Positions 18,537-26,873 of a stretch of DNA of 64,000 bases are shown piece by piece. The notes under the pieces were generated by a model. It was not told the origin of the DNA, made no database searches, and was given only the letters and a program-made list of their open reading frames with translations. The stretch covers positions 2,295,501-2,359,500 of the forward strand of contig NZ_CP071057.1 in assembly GCF_017161425.1 (NCBI RefSeq), written 5' to 3'. Origin of the DNA: Marinicauda algicola (GTDB lineage: Bacteria; Pseudomonadota; Alphaproteobacteria; Caulobacterales; Maricaulaceae). Made by a program: the position numbers and the translations under genes. Within the stretch, counting starts at the first letter, position 1; every line of letters starts with the position of its first letter.

Positions 18537-18617
18537 GCAATTCCGCCTTTGCCCGCTTGGCCTGGCGCGCGCGATCGGGCAGGGTTCGTTCACCGCTTAC
18601 CTGCCCGAGGACCCGAC

Positions 18618-19112
18618 ATGCGCCGCACCGCCTTCTTCATCCTCGCCTCCGGCCTGCTGGCCAGCGCCTGCACCACCACGCCCGAGCCCTCCTGCCGGCC
18701 CGCCAGCGAGGCCGAGCGCCAGCTCTTCGGCCATATCGTGGCCCACAACGAGGCCGCGCTCGCCGACGCGATGGCGCCGGGGGCCGCCGCGACCGCGCAG
18801 CGCCTGCGCGAACTCGATCCGGCGCTGGAGGCGCAGGTCTTCGGCGAACGCATGGGCGACCGCTCGGTGCGCACCGTGCTGATGCGCCCGCCGCTCTGCG
18901 TCTACGACGCGGAGATCACGCGGGACGAGAAGATCGCCTACGTCTTCCCGGCCGGGCGCTTCGAGGCGCTGCAGAATCCCGAGCAGCCCGGCCCCGAGCT
19001 CGGCACGCCGGCGATCGACCATGCCGCCTGCCGCTTCGTCCAGGTCGACGGCCAATGGCGCCTCGCCGATGCCTGCACGGCGACCTTCGCGCCGATCACC
19101 CCGGCCAGCTGA
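18618..19112 (+). CDS. Small lipoprotein, unknown
   Basis: A 164-residue protein with MRRTAFFILASGLLASAC (lipobox cysteine 18). The mature part is a soluble domain with CVYDAEIT, AYVFPAGRFEAL and a final CRFVQVDGQWRLADAC, giving four cysteines after the lipidated one. No family is recognised; the ending resembles the last strands of SnoaL/NTF2-like lipoproteins. It follows the diheme cytochrome by 81 nt in the same direction and is followed by a strong terminator, so it may be the third gene of that unit. Confidence 0.72.
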   Translation: MRRTAFFILASGLLASACTTTPEPSCRPASEAERQLFGHIVAHNEAALADAMAPGAAATAQRLRELDPALEAQVFGERMGDRSVRTVLMRPPLCVYDAEITRDEKIAYVFPAGRFEALQNPEQPGPELGTPAIDHAACRFVQVDGQWRLADACTATFAPITPAS

Positions 19113-19192
19113 GGCCCGGGTTGATCGCCTCCGCACGCTGATCTAGCGTCCCCGACGCGGGCCGGCCCTTCGGCCCGCCCTCAGACGCGAGG

Positions 19193-19229
19193 AAGGCCCG
19201 GACCGCTTCGAGAGCGGTCCGGGCCTTTT
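19193..19229 (+). terminator. Rho-independent terminator after the lipoprotein cassette
   Basis: A perfect 15-bp stem (19193-19207 with 19213-19227) with a 5-nt loop, ending in TTTT (19226-19229). It is 80 nt past the small lipoprotein stop and is the best terminator in this part of the window. Confidence 0.9.
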
Positions 19230-19329
19230 CGTCTGCGCCGGGGCCGCGCCTGCCATGGAACCGGCACGAACGGGCAAGGGTTTGCCTGATGAGTGCTTTT
19301 TCCGATGATCCAATCCGGGAGGGAAGTTC

Positions 19330-19878
19330 ATGCGTCCGATGCCCGACGACAAGCTGTGGGTGGTCGCCTTCGACGGCGGCAAGGCCCTGTTTCTGGAGAA
19401 CAAGGGGTTCTACGACGCGCCCGACCTGCAGCTCGTCTCCAAGCACGACAACGACAACCCGCCCGACCGCGAGCAGACCACGGACGCGCCCGGCCGCCTC
19501 CAGGACGCCGGCTCGGGCTCGAAGGGCAACATGAATCTCGGCGAAGGCCTCGCCCACGGCCGCTCCTCGGTACAGCAGACCGACCGGCACGAGATGGAGA
19601 AGCGCCGCTTCGTCGACCGCATGATCGAGCGGCTCAACGAGGAAGCGCGCAAGGACACGTTCGATCACATCCTCCTCATCGCCGCCGACAAGGCGCTCGG
19701 CGAGGCCCGCGAGGAGTATTCCGACAAGCTGAAGGGCAAGATCATCGCCGAGGAGCCGGCGAACGTGGTCAACGAGCCGATCGACAAGCTGGAGAGCCGC
19801 GTGAAGAGCCTGCTCGCCGAGCTCATCGACGAACCGCGCCCGAGCCATCGCGACCTCACCGGCCCCGGCCGCGGCTGA
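19330..19878 (+). CDS. Host attachment protein family (Host_attach / release-factor-like fold)
   Basis: A 182-residue protein of the family named 'host attachment protein', related to bacterial/archaeal eRF1-like domains. The family pattern is an N-terminal WVVAFDGGKALFLENKG, a central disordered stretch with GRLQDAGSGSKG, an R-H-E-MEKRRFVDRMIERLNE helix, HILLIAADKALGEARE and a C-terminal helix. A GGGAGGGAAG ribosome binding site precedes ATG 19330. The biochemical role of the family is not settled; the name comes from plant-interaction studies. Bounded on both sides by terminators, so monocistronic. Confidence 0.85.
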   Translation: MRPMPDDKLWVVAFDGGKALFLENKGFYDAPDLQLVSKHDNDNPPDREQTTDAPGRLQDAGSGSKGNMNLGEGLAHGRSSVQQTDRHEMEKRRFVDRMIERLNEEARKDTFDHILLIAADKALGEAREEYSDKLKGKIIAEEPANVVNEPIDKLESRVKSLLAELIDEPRPSHRDLTGPGRG

Positions 19879-19902
19879 ACCCCATCCCTCCGCGACCACC
19901 GA

Positions 19903-19930
19903 CCCCGCCCGGGCGCCGGGCGGGGTTTTT
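19903..19930 (+). terminator. Rho-independent terminator
   Basis: A 10-bp perfect stem CCCCGCCCGG/CCGGGCGGGG (19903-19912 and 19916-19925), loop GCG, followed by TTTTT, just past the host-attachment-family gene. Confidence 0.92.
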
Positions 19931-20038
19931 CGCGCGTATGGAGATATTCTCCGGCGCCTTCAGCAAACACTAAGCAATTTCGCCCAAGGTTGTATTCCGA
20001 TCACTCCCGGCCCCGCTCCGAAGAAAGGTGAAGTCCCC

Positions 20039-21574
20039 ATGCTCGCCCGCTTTGTGACCTTCGCCTTCGCCGCCGCCGACCTTCTCATCGAGACAGACGC
20101 ACAGGGGGCGATCACCTTTGCATCCGGCGCCACGAGCCTCGCGCCGAAGGGCTCTGCTAGCCCCGGAAAGCCGCTTTCGGGCCTGTTCCCGCTGAACCGC
20201 CGCCAGGCGGTCGAGCTCGTGCTGGCTGGAGCGGCCGAGGATAGGCGTCTCGGACCTGTCATGCTGGAGCTTGGCGGCAAGCCGGTGCGCCTCTCGGGCT
20301 GGCGGCTGAAGGACAGCGACACCATCGGCTGGGCGATCGAGCTTGCCGACAGGCTTCCCGATATCGCGCACGAAAAGCGCCGGCTAGGGAGCGCACTGCC
20401 TGCCCTGGTGGAGAAGCGCCGCAAGGCGCGCGCGCCGCTTTCCTACGCCCTGGTCCATCTGGCCGACGCTCCGAACGGCGAGCCGGAGCTGACGGCGTTC
20501 TTTTCAAGCCTCGACACGCTTGCCCGCGCCGCGGCGCTCGAAGAGGCGGGCGGGCTGACCGCCGACCGCGTCGTGCTGGCCGCCTGCGAGAGCGAGGCCG
20601 GGGTGGTCCAGCTCGGCTCGGCCGTCGGAGATATCTGCGATCATGCCGGCCTGTCGCGGGATTCGGTGAAGACCTGCATGCTTGCCGACGATCCCGAGCT
20701 TGCCGGCGACCAGGTCGTCGCCGCCCTGCAGGCCATCGCGGACATGATCGACGAAACCGGCAAGATGCCCGAGGCAGGCACGCTGGCGGCGGCCGCCCGA
20801 TCGATCGCCGAGCAGCGCCACCGCCGGCTGTCCAGCCTGTCGGCAGTGATCCGCGGCAGGCGGATCGAGCCGCACGCCCAGGTGCTCGTCGATGCCGTCA
20901 CCGGAGAGGAAGCCGGCTACGAGCTTCTCGCCCGCCTGCCGGGCGGCCGGGTCTTCGAACCCGGGGTGCTGCTCGCCGAGCAGTTCGGCATGGCGCGCGA
21001 CCTCGACCTGTCCATGCTAGAATTCGCGATCGAATTCCTGGAGAACGGCGAGAGACGCCCTCCCATCGCCGTCAACCTGTCCGGCACGACCCTTTCTGAC
21101 ATGGACGCGGCCGGCCAGATCATCACCCGGGTCGAACGTACCCGCATCGACCGGCGCCGCCTGTCCTTCGAGGTCACCGAGAGCGCGCGCATCGGGAATT
21201 TCGACCTGGCCGCCAAGCTGCTAACCCGGCTGCGCGGGTTCGGCTGCAAGGTCGCCCTGGACGATTTCGGTTCCGGCGCATGCGGGCTAGAGTATCTCCA
21301 GCGCCTGCCCTGCGACCAGGTCAAGTTCGAGGTCACCCTGATCGACAATGCGATGAAGACGCGCACTGCCTTCGACGTCGCGCGCGCCAGCTTCAAGCTG
21401 GTCGAGGTGCTCGGCCTGTCCACGGCAGTGGAGCGCATCGAGACCGAGAACCAGGCCGCGCTCGCCCGCAAGCTCGGGGCGGCGCGGCTGCAGGGCTGGC
21501 TCTTCGGCAAGGCGATGCCGCTCGGCACGCTGATGGAAATCCACAAGCCCGACCAACGCCGCGCAGCCAGCTGA
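20039..21574 (+). CDS. EAL-domain protein (cyclic-di-GMP phosphodiesterase or sensor)
   Basis: A 511-residue soluble protein. Residues ~1-110 look like a PAS-type sensor (ADLLIETDAQGAITFASG). A helical region follows, and residues ~275-505 are an EAL domain. The EAL signature glutamate is present (E295 in YELLAR), as are the AVNLSG asparagine, FEVTES, LDDFGSG (D408, D409) and LQGWLFGK. The usual KxD is KFE (K429, E431), so the conserved aspartate is replaced by glutamate. It therefore may hydrolyse c-di-GMP weakly or act as a receptor. No GGDEF domain. Tail-to-tail with the chemoreceptor. Confidence 0.88.
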   Translation: MLARFVTFAFAAADLLIETDAQGAITFASGATSLAPKGSASPGKPLSGLFPLNRRQAVELVLAGAAEDRRLGPVMLELGGKPVRLSGWRLKDSDTIGWAIELADRLPDIAHEKRRLGSALPALVEKRRKARAPLSYALVHLADAPNGEPELTAFFSSLDTLARAAALEEAGGLTADRVVLAACESEAGVVQLGSAVGDICDHAGLSRDSVKTCMLADDPELAGDQVVAALQAIADMIDETGKMPEAGTLAAAARSIAEQRHRRLSSLSAVIRGRRIEPHAQVLVDAVTGEEAGYELLARLPGGRVFEPGVLLAEQFGMARDLDLSMLEFAIEFLENGERRPPIAVNLSGTTLSDMDAAGQIITRVERTRIDRRRLSFEVTESARIGNFDLAAKLLTRLRGFGCKVALDDFGSGACGLEYLQRLPCDQVKFEVTLIDNAMKTRTAFDVARASFKLVEVLGLSTAVERIETENQAALARKLGAARLQGWLFGKAMPLGTLMEIHKPDQRRAAS

Positions 21575-21578
21575 CCCG

Positions 21579-23036
21579 TCAGGCAGCCCCGGCGCGCCGC
21601 GTGAATCGCTCGAGTTCGGCGCCGAGCTTGCCGGCCGCCTGACGCAGGCGCGCGGACGCGTCGCCGAATTCCTGCGAGGCATGGGCCGTCCGCCCCGCAG
21701 CGGCCGTCACCTCGGATGCGCGCTCGCGGACCTTGCTCGTCGAGCCGGCCGCATCGCTGGCCAGCCGGGCGATCTCGTCGGTCGCGCCGGACTGTTCGGC
21801 GAAGCTGTCGCGCGCACTGCCCGAAGCCTGGCGCACCTCCTGGATGGTCTCCCCGATGCGCGAGAGGGCCGCGCTGGCCCCGTCGGCCGCCGCGCAGACC
21901 GCCTCGATCTTGGCCGAGATGTTGCCCGTGGCCTTGGCCGTCTGGTCGGCGAGCGCCTTGACCTCGCTCGCCACCACGGCGAAGCCCTTGCCGGCCTCGC
22001 CGGCCCGGGCGGCCTCGATCGTGGCGTTGAGGGCGAGCAGGTTCGTCTGCTCGGCGATGTCGGCGACCAGCTTGGCGATGTCCTCGATCTCGCGCGCGGC
22101 CTGGTTGAGGTCCTGCATGGAGACCCCGGCCCTGCCGGCCTCCTCGGCGGCGCGCCGGGAGATGTCGTCGGCCCCTTCCAGCGTGCGCGAGACCTCCGCG
22201 ATGGAGGCGGCGAGTTCCTGTGCGGCGGAGGCGACGGACTGGACGTGACCGGTCGTCTCGGCGGCCAGCTTCGCCGAGCCGTCCGCGCCCTCGCGCGTGG
22301 CGTCGGCATCCTCGCGCAGGCGCGCCGAGAGTTCGTCCATGCGCGCCGACGCTGCATTGACGTCGTCGAGCACGGCCCGCACCCCCGCCTCGAAGGCCCG
22401 GGTCGCGGCCTCGGCCTCGGCGCGGGCGGCATCGAGCTCGGCCTGGCGCGCCTTGTCCGATTCCATGAGCGATCGCGCCTGATCGTTCGCGGCCTCGGCG
22501 GTGACGATGGCGTCTTCCGCTTCGGCGAAGGCGGAGGCGATCCGGTTGGCGAGCCAGATCAGGGCCGCGGTCTGGCCAATGACGATCACCGCGTGCAGGA
22601 CCACGCGGGCGAAATCGCCTCCCGCCGGAAACACCGCCCAGGGCAGGAGGAAGTTCAGCGCCAGGTGATGGGCCGCCGTCGCGGCAGCCGCAGCCAGCAG
22701 GGCGCGCCAGTCGCACAGCAGCGTGACCATGGCGAGCGCGGCGAAGAAAGTCATGTGCATGTCGATCTGCCAGGCCTTGCCGCTCATCATGAAGGTGAGC
22801 ACCGCCGGCAGGCCCATCAGCGCGATCGCGATCGTCGCGCGCGTCGCTACAGAATCCGGCGCGCTTTTCCATGCCGCGAGCGCAAGCCCCGCGAGCACGC
22901 CCAGCAGAACCCCGCCCGCGATCAGCTTGTCCGGCGCCGCGAAGGCGGAGATGGCCAGATAGGCCGGCAGGCCGGCTGCGAGCACGATGAGCAGGACCTT
23001 GGACGCCTGGGCCTGAACGCGCTGAAGTCGGGTCAT
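21579..23036 (-). CDS. Methyl-accepting chemotaxis protein with multi-pass membrane sensor
   Basis: A 485-residue chemoreceptor. Instead of a periplasmic ligand domain it has five to six closely spaced membrane segments (residues ~13-185). A coiled coil rich in A/E/R follows, then an MCP signalling domain with the conserved hairpin tip region [20 protein letters not shown]. Sensing within the membrane (redox, lipid or energy state) or through a partner is likely. ATG 23036 shares one base with the stop of the upstream small secreted protein gene (TGATG). It signals to CheA/CheW, which are not in this window. Confidence 0.9.
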   Translation of the reverse strand: MTRLQRVQAQASKVLLIVLAAGLPAYLAISAFAAPDKLIAGGVLLGVLAGLALAAWKSAPDSVATRATIAIALMGLPAVLTFMMSGKAWQIDMHMTFFAALAMVTLLCDWRALLAAAAATAAHHLALNFLLPWAVFPAGGDFARVVLHAVIVIGQTAALIWLANRIASAFAEAEDAIVTAEAANDQARSLMESDKARQAELDAARAEAEAATRAFEAGVRAVLDDVNAASARMDELSARLREDADATREGADGSAKLAAETTGHVQSVASAAQELAASIAEVSRTLEGADDISRRAAEEAGRAGVSMQDLNQAAREIEDIAKLVADIAEQTNLLALNATIEAARAGEAGKGFAVVASEVKALADQTAKATGNISAKIEAVCAAADGASAALSRIGETIQEVRQASGSARDSFAEQSGATDEIARLASDAAGSTSKVRERASEVTAAAGRTAHASQEFGDASARLRQAAGKLGAELERFTRRAGAA

Positions 23037-23359
23037 CACACGTCTCCTGGAGATAGGGGGCCGCCAGCGAGGCAGCCACCGAGAATGAGGGGGTCGAGCA
23101 CCAGAAGTGCCCCGGCCTCGCGCAGGCGCGCCGTATCGTCGCGGCCGAGGTCGACGATGGCGATGTTCGGCAGGCTGCCGAAGCGAACGAGGGCTGTGCC
23201 CGCCTCGGCGGTGGCGCGCGCCACCTCGCCGCGGGCCCAGCCCGGCGGAAACACGATCGCAGCCTGGCCCTCCCGCGGCGCGCTCGTCAGCGCACCCACA
23301 GCCGGCACGCCGGTCAGCGTGACGAGAGCAAGGGACAGGCACAGCGCCGGGACATTCAT
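23036..23359 (-). CDS. Small secreted protein coupled to the chemoreceptor, unknown
   Basis: A 107-residue protein with a signal peptide ([21 protein letters not shown]...). The short mature domain contains [31 protein letters not shown] and ends [14 protein letters not shown]. Its stop and the start of the chemoreceptor gene share one base (TGATG), so they are almost certainly one operon. Proteins of this shape occur in other alphaproteobacteria, but I know no function. Genetic coupling suggests a periplasmic factor for the receptor. Confidence 0.7.
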   Translation of the reverse strand: MNVPALCLSLALVTLTGVPAVGALTSAPREGQAAIVFPPGWARGEVARATAEAGTALVRFGSLPNIAIVDLGRDDTARLREAGALLVLDPLILGGCLAGGPLSPGDV

Positions 23360-23406
23360 GCAAGGGACCGGTGGCGATCAGACTAGTATGTCGACCATTG
23401 CGCGAA

Positions 23407-23426
23407 GACCGGTAAACGACCGGTAA
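23407..23426 (-). repeat. Tandem 9-bp direct repeat with 11-bp spacing upstream of the chemoreceptor operon
   Basis: GACCGGTAA occurs at 23407-23415 and again at 23418-23426, an 11-bp period, close to one helical turn. It lies ~50-70 bp upstream of the small secreted protein start on the minus strand. A paired binding site for a regulator is plausible, but no regulator is identified. Confidence 0.35.
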
Positions 23427-23502
23427 GCGAGCATGCCCGCCCGCCGCCTGCGGGCCTCGGCCAGACTCCGCTCGCATCTTCCAGCGCCCTTCGCGCCGCC
23501 GG

Positions 23503-23931
23503 CTAGACCCGGCCGGCCAGCAGCAGGAGGGCGACGAGGAAGCCGGCGAGCTGGATGGTGTTGATCAGCACCGAGCGCCGGTGGAGGCGCCTACGCCGCT
23601 CGACCTCGCCGGCCTCGCGCGCGCGCTCGATCTCCGGCATAAGCAGGAAGCGTCCGTACGCGAAGCCGCCGGTCACCACGGCGAGCAGGATGGCGGCGAT
23701 CTCCGCGCCGGCGAGCAGGGTGAACAGCGTCGCCAGCGCGGCGAGGATGAGGAAGAACAGGTAGTAGAGCGGGAAGAGCGCGCGCACGAACGGGCCGGCC
23801 TGGTCCTCGCCCAGCGTCTGGAAGGCGGTCGGGGTGACGATCGCGGCGAAGAAGATCATGGTCGCGATCCCGCCCCCGATCGACAGGAAGGCGAGGATGG
23901 CGGGCAGGCTCTCGGCGAGCTGGGCGAACAT
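23503..23931 (-). CDS. DUF4149 membrane protein
   Basis: A 142-residue protein with four membrane segments (about 10-30, 50-72, 76-95, 120-140). The pattern [21 protein letters not shown] and [19 protein letters not shown] fits DUF4149 (TMEM205-like). Its role is unknown. It lies 65 nt downstream of htpX in the same direction, so the two may be cotranscribed as an envelope quality-control unit; that is inference. Confidence 0.82.
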   Translation of the reverse strand: MFAQLAESLPAILAFLSIGGGIATMIFFAAIVTPTAFQTLGEDQAGPFVRALFPLYYLFFLILAALATLFTLLAGAEIAAILLAVVTGGFAYGRFLLMPEIERAREAGEVERRRRLHRRSVLINTIQLAGFLVALLLLAGRV

Positions 23932-23996
23932 GGCAGGCTCCCGTAAGGCGGCAGGTCTTCGCCGAGACTAATCTCCGCGGCGCCGGAATCGATCCC

Positions 23997-24956
23997 TCAG
24001 CCCCACGGTCCGCCATGGCTGCGGCCGGGCACGTCGCCGGACTCGCCGTCGAGCCCGCCACCCCACGGACCGTGATGGCCCCAGGGCCCGGCGCTCGGCG
24101 TTGGCGCGGCGCCGGCCATCTGGCGCAGGCGCGCGATGCGGTTGGCGGTCGAGGGATGGGTGGAGAACAGATTGTCCGCGCCCTGGCCCGACAGCGGGTT
24201 GATGATGAACATGTGCGCGGTCGCGGGATTGCGTTCGGCCTGTTCGTTGACGCTGCCGCGGGCGTGACGCTCGATCTTCTCCAGCGCGCTCGCGAGCCAG
24301 AGCGGATTGCCGGCGATCTCGGCGCCGGCCCTGTCCGCATCGTATTCGCGCGCGCGGGAGATCGCCATCTGCACCAGGCCGGCCGCGATCGGCGCGAGGA
24401 TGGCGATCAGCAGGCCGGCGATCATGCCGCCGCGCTCGCGCCCGCCGCCGAAGAACAGCGCGAAGTTCGCAAGGAAGCCGATCGCGCCGGCGATCGTGGC
24501 GGTCACCGTCATCGTCAGCGTGTCGCGATTCCTGACGTGGGCGAGCTCGTGGGCCATCACGCCCATCACCTCCTGGCGGTTGAGCGTGCGCAGGAGCCCG
24601 GTCGTCGCGGCCACGGCGGCACGCTCCGGACTGCGCCCGGTGGCGAAGGCGTTGGGCTGTGGGCTGTCGATGACATAGATGCGCGGGCGCGGCAGGCCGG
24701 CCCCGTCCGCGAGCGCCACGACATCCCTGGCGTACTGCAGCAGCGCGGGATCGCGTTCGTCCGGGGTGACCTCGTGCGCGTTGTACATGCGCAGGACGAT
24801 CCTGTCGGCATTCCAGTAGGCGAAGGCGTTCATCGCCGCGGCGAGGGCGAGCGCGATCGCCGCCCCGGCGGGGCCGCCGACGAGATAGCCGACGCCCATG
24901 AACAGTCCCGTCAGGGCGGCGAGGAGGATGAAGGTGCGAAGGCCGTTGCCGGTCAT
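23997..24956 (-). CDS. htpX: Membrane zinc metalloprotease HtpX (M48B)
   Basis: A 319-residue M48B protease: two N-terminal membrane segments (about 7-24 and 29-45), the HEXXH zinc site in [13 protein letters not shown], two further hydrophobic segments, and [13 protein letters not shown] with the third zinc ligand. [15 protein letters not shown] is typical of HtpX. It degrades damaged or unfolded inner-membrane proteins with FtsH. A glycine/proline/tryptophan/histidine-rich C-terminal tail (~30 residues, [12 protein letters not shown] type) is an extra not seen in E. coli HtpX. Confidence 0.96.
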   Translation of the reverse strand: MTGNGLRTFILLAALTGLFMGVGYLVGGPAGAAIALALAAAMNAFAYWNADRIVLRMYNAHEVTPDERDPALLQYARDVVALADGAGLPRPRIYVIDSPQPNAFATGRSPERAAVAATTGLLRTLNRQEVMGVMAHELAHVRNRDTLTMTVTATIAGAIGFLANFALFFGGGRERGGMIAGLLIAILAPIAAGLVQMAISRAREYDADRAGAEIAGNPLWLASALEKIERHARGSVNEQAERNPATAHMFIINPLSGQGADNLFSTHPSTANRIARLRQMAGAAPTPSAGPWGHHGPWGGGLDGESGDVPGRSHGGPWG

Positions 24957-25050
24957 CTGGGGTTTTTCCGTGACTCTGGTCCGGTGCCGGCCCTTTGCCG
25001 GTCCCTGTTCAGCGACTAATTAGATGGGTGAGCAGGAAAAGGCCCGCAAG

Positions 25051-25257
25051 ATGACGCAGTCCAGCCCGAAGCCGGTTTCCGACGGCCTTTACGAGAAGCG
25101 GGTGCGCGCGGCGGCAGAGCGTGCCCTGAAGGAGGCCGAAGAGCGCCGCGGGACGCAGGAGGCCGAGACGCCCGCCGCCGAGATCAACGGCCCGAAGGGG
25201 CCGGAGCCCACCCGCTTCGGGGACTGGGAGAAGAAAGGCATCGCCTACGATTTCTAG
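25051..25257 (+). CDS. SdhAF4-like (DUF1674) succinate dehydrogenase assembly factor
   Basis: A 68-residue protein ending in the DUF1674 signature NGPKGPEPTRFGDWEKKGIAYDF (residues ~46-68). Homologues help flavinylated SdhA assemble into succinate dehydrogenase and limit radical formation. I chose ATG 25051, which leaves a purine-rich GGAAAAGG upstream; ATG 25024 in the same frame is a possible alternative that adds nine residues. Divergent from htpX. No sdh genes lie in the window. Confidence 0.85.
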   Translation: MTQSSPKPVSDGLYEKRVRAAAERALKEAEERRGTQEAETPAAEINGPKGPEPTRFGDWEKKGIAYDF

Positions 25258-25369
25258 GCCAAGCGCCTGCGGTGGGGCGATGCGCAAACGTCACGCCGAC
25301 GTCCCGAAACGAGACGGTTCGGCGACGCGGCCGGGACTCCGCGCCCGGGCGCGTGCTAGCCTTGGCCCC

Positions 25370-25885
25370 ATGATCACGGCGCTCGCCCTCCTGCTGTCGC
25401 TTTCCGGACCCGCCCAGGCGGGCGTCCCGGTCTGTCCGCACGTGCGCATTGCCGAGCCGGCGACACCGGCCCTGGCCGGAGGGCGCTGCCGCGTCGTGCT
25501 CTACGAGCCGGACCGCGCGCCTGGTCCGCGGGCGCCCGAGCCCGCACCGCCCCCCGAGCCGGAGCGGCCCTGCCGGGTGGAGATCGTCCCGCACGCCGGG
25601 GCTTCCGAGGGCGACTGTACGCGCGTGCGCCTGCACGAGGCGCGGCACGGGCGCGGGTCCCACCGCGTGCGCGCCGGCGACGCCATCACGCTGGACGCCG
25701 TCTCGCTCGCCACGCTCGAGGGCGGGGTCGGAGGCGGGACCGCGCCGATCCTCATCGCCCATGGCGGCGGCACGGTGATCGTGCAGTCCAGCGCCACGGC
25801 GACCGCCTCGGCGAGCGCCCAGGCGAGCGCGCACGCCTCCGTCCGGATCCGCAGCGGCCATGGCGGCCATCACGGCGGTCACTGA
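25370..25885 (+). CDS. Secreted protein with Ser/Ala-rich stretch and His/Gly tail, unknown
   Basis: A 171-residue protein with a signal peptide (MITALALLLSLSGPAQA). The mature part has two CRV-type segments flanking a proline-rich linker (APGPRAPEPAPPPEPERP), a LDAVSLATLEGGVGGGTAP segment, then a low-complexity Ser/Ala/Thr stretch (~144-160) and the tail HGGHHGGH. The His tail could bind metal; the Ser/Ala run may be a flexible surface linker. No family recognised. ATG 25370 was chosen because the signal peptide begins there. Confidence 0.65.
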   Translation: MITALALLLSLSGPAQAGVPVCPHVRIAEPATPALAGGRCRVVLYEPDRAPGPRAPEPAPPPEPERPCRVEIVPHAGASEGDCTRVRLHEARHGRGSHRVRAGDAITLDAVSLATLEGGVGGGTAPILIAHGGGTVIVQSSATATASASAQASAHASVRIRSGHGGHHGGH

Positions 25886-25996
25886 AGCGATCGCATTCCC
25901 CATCCCCCTCCGGCCCGATCGGCTGGTGAGGGCGCCGTTGCGCCCGGCGGCGTGAAGCGGCTTCCCTAGCGCGGATCATTTTCCTATTATGGTCAA

Positions 25997-26440
25997 ATGT
26001 TCGGTGTCTGGTCATATATCGCGTGCGGTACGGCGCTATCGCTATCTGTGGTTGGTCCGCTGCCCGGACCCATCCCGGCCGAGGTCGTGGAGGTGATCGA
26101 CGCCGACACGATCGCCGTGCGCGCCTTCATCTGGCCGGGTCACAGCGTGGAGACGCGCGTGCGCCTGGCCGGCGTCGACGCGCCCGAGACCCGGCGCCCG
26201 GACTGCGAGGCCGAACGCGCGCTCGGCCAGGAGGCGGCGCGGACTGTGCGCGATCTGCTGCCGCCCGGCCGCGCGGTCTCGCTCTACGAGGTGGAGCTGG
26301 GAAGTTTCGCAGGCCGGGTCGTGGCGCGGCTCGAAAGCGGCGGCGAGGATCTCGGCGCCTGGCTGATGGCCCGCGGCCTGGCGCAGGCCTATGGCCGGTC
26401 GGACTTCTGCCGCGGAGCGGATACCGGGTCGGACGATTAG
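25997..26440 (+). CDS. Thermonuclease (SNase-like) family protein
   Basis: A 147-residue protein with a hydrophobic N-terminus (signal peptide or anchor, about 5-25) and one SNase OB-fold. Staphylococcal nuclease catalytic positions appear conserved: RLAGVDAPETRRP gives the Arg, Asp and Glu, and GRVVARL the second Arg. VIDADTIAVRAF is the usual entry strand. It is probably a calcium-dependent secreted nuclease. The stop overlaps by 4 nt the stop of the convergent DUF2061 gene. Confidence 0.88.
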   Translation: MFGVWSYIACGTALSLSVVGPLPGPIPAEVVEVIDADTIAVRAFIWPGHSVETRVRLAGVDAPETRRPDCEAERALGQEAARTVRDLLPPGRAVSLYEVELGSFAGRVVARLESGGEDLGAWLMARGLAQAYGRSDFCRGADTGSDD

Positions 26441-26724
26441 GCCGCGCTGCGGGAACGGCCGCAGGCCGGGACGGCTCCGGCCGCGGGGGCGCGTGCCCAC
26501 TTCGCCCAGCCCTTCTCGTGAAACGTATAGGCCACGGTCTGGACCGCCGGCTCGATCAGGCCGATGGCGAGCGCCGCCTTCCAGCTGCCCGTCAGCGCGT
26601 ACGCCACGCCCATCGCCACGACGAGGTGGGTGAGGGCATAGCTCGCGGTCTTGCAGGCCGCGAGCGGCATGCGCGGACGGGCGGAACGCGCGGGCCCGGA
26701 AATCGTCTCCAGCGCAGCTTTCAT
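26437..26724 (-). CDS. DUF2061 membrane protein
   Basis: A 95-residue protein with the DUF2061 core: CKTASYALTHLVVAMGVAYALTG, then WKAALAIGLIEPAVQTVAYTFHEKGWAKW, giving two membrane segments. Function unknown. I chose ATG 26724 because AAGGGGG lies six bases upstream; an ATG at 26739 is in frame but lacks such a site. A Fur-box-like dyad lies 25-39 bp upstream of the chosen start. Convergent with the nuclease gene. Confidence 0.8.
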   Translation of the reverse strand: MKAALETISGPARSARPRMPLAACKTASYALTHLVVAMGVAYALTGSWKAALAIGLIEPAVQTVAYTFHEKGWAKWARAPAAGAVPACGRSRSAA

Positions 26725-26748
26725 GGCGGCCCCCTTCATACTTGCACA

Positions 26749-26763
26749 TGAGAATACTTCTCA
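26749..26763 (-). promoter_or_regulatory. Fur-box-like 7-1-7 dyad upstream of the DUF2061 gene
   Basis: TGAGAATACTTCTCA is an inverted repeat with 6-bp perfect arms (TGAGAA and TTCTCA). It matches 12 of 14 positions of the Fur 7-1-7 consensus TGATAAT-N-ATTATCA. On the minus strand TTGAGA within it could be the -35, with TATGAA 18 bp further. Iron or manganese control by a Fur-family protein is inference. Confidence 0.4.
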
Positions 26764-26827
26764 ATATGGAGGCGCGCAAGCATCGAGGCCATGAAGAGTT
26801 CCGATCGCACGCGAAGACTGCGCCTAT

Positions 26828-26865
26828 GGCCGCTTCGCCCCGGCGGAAGCGGGGGCGAAGCGGCC
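26828..26865 (-). repeat. 14-bp perfect hairpin just past the fabB stop
   Basis: Arms 26828-26841 and 26852-26865 form a 14-bp perfect GC stem with a 10-nt loop immediately downstream of fabB. There is no T-tract on the minus strand, so it may protect the mRNA end or act with Rho rather than be an intrinsic terminator. Confidence 0.5.
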
Positions 26866-26873
26866 GACCGGAT

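Noticed and set aside
26828-26865. Intrinsic terminator after fabB
   Set aside because: Strong 14-bp stem, but the following bases on the minus strand are not T-rich; kept only as a hairpin.
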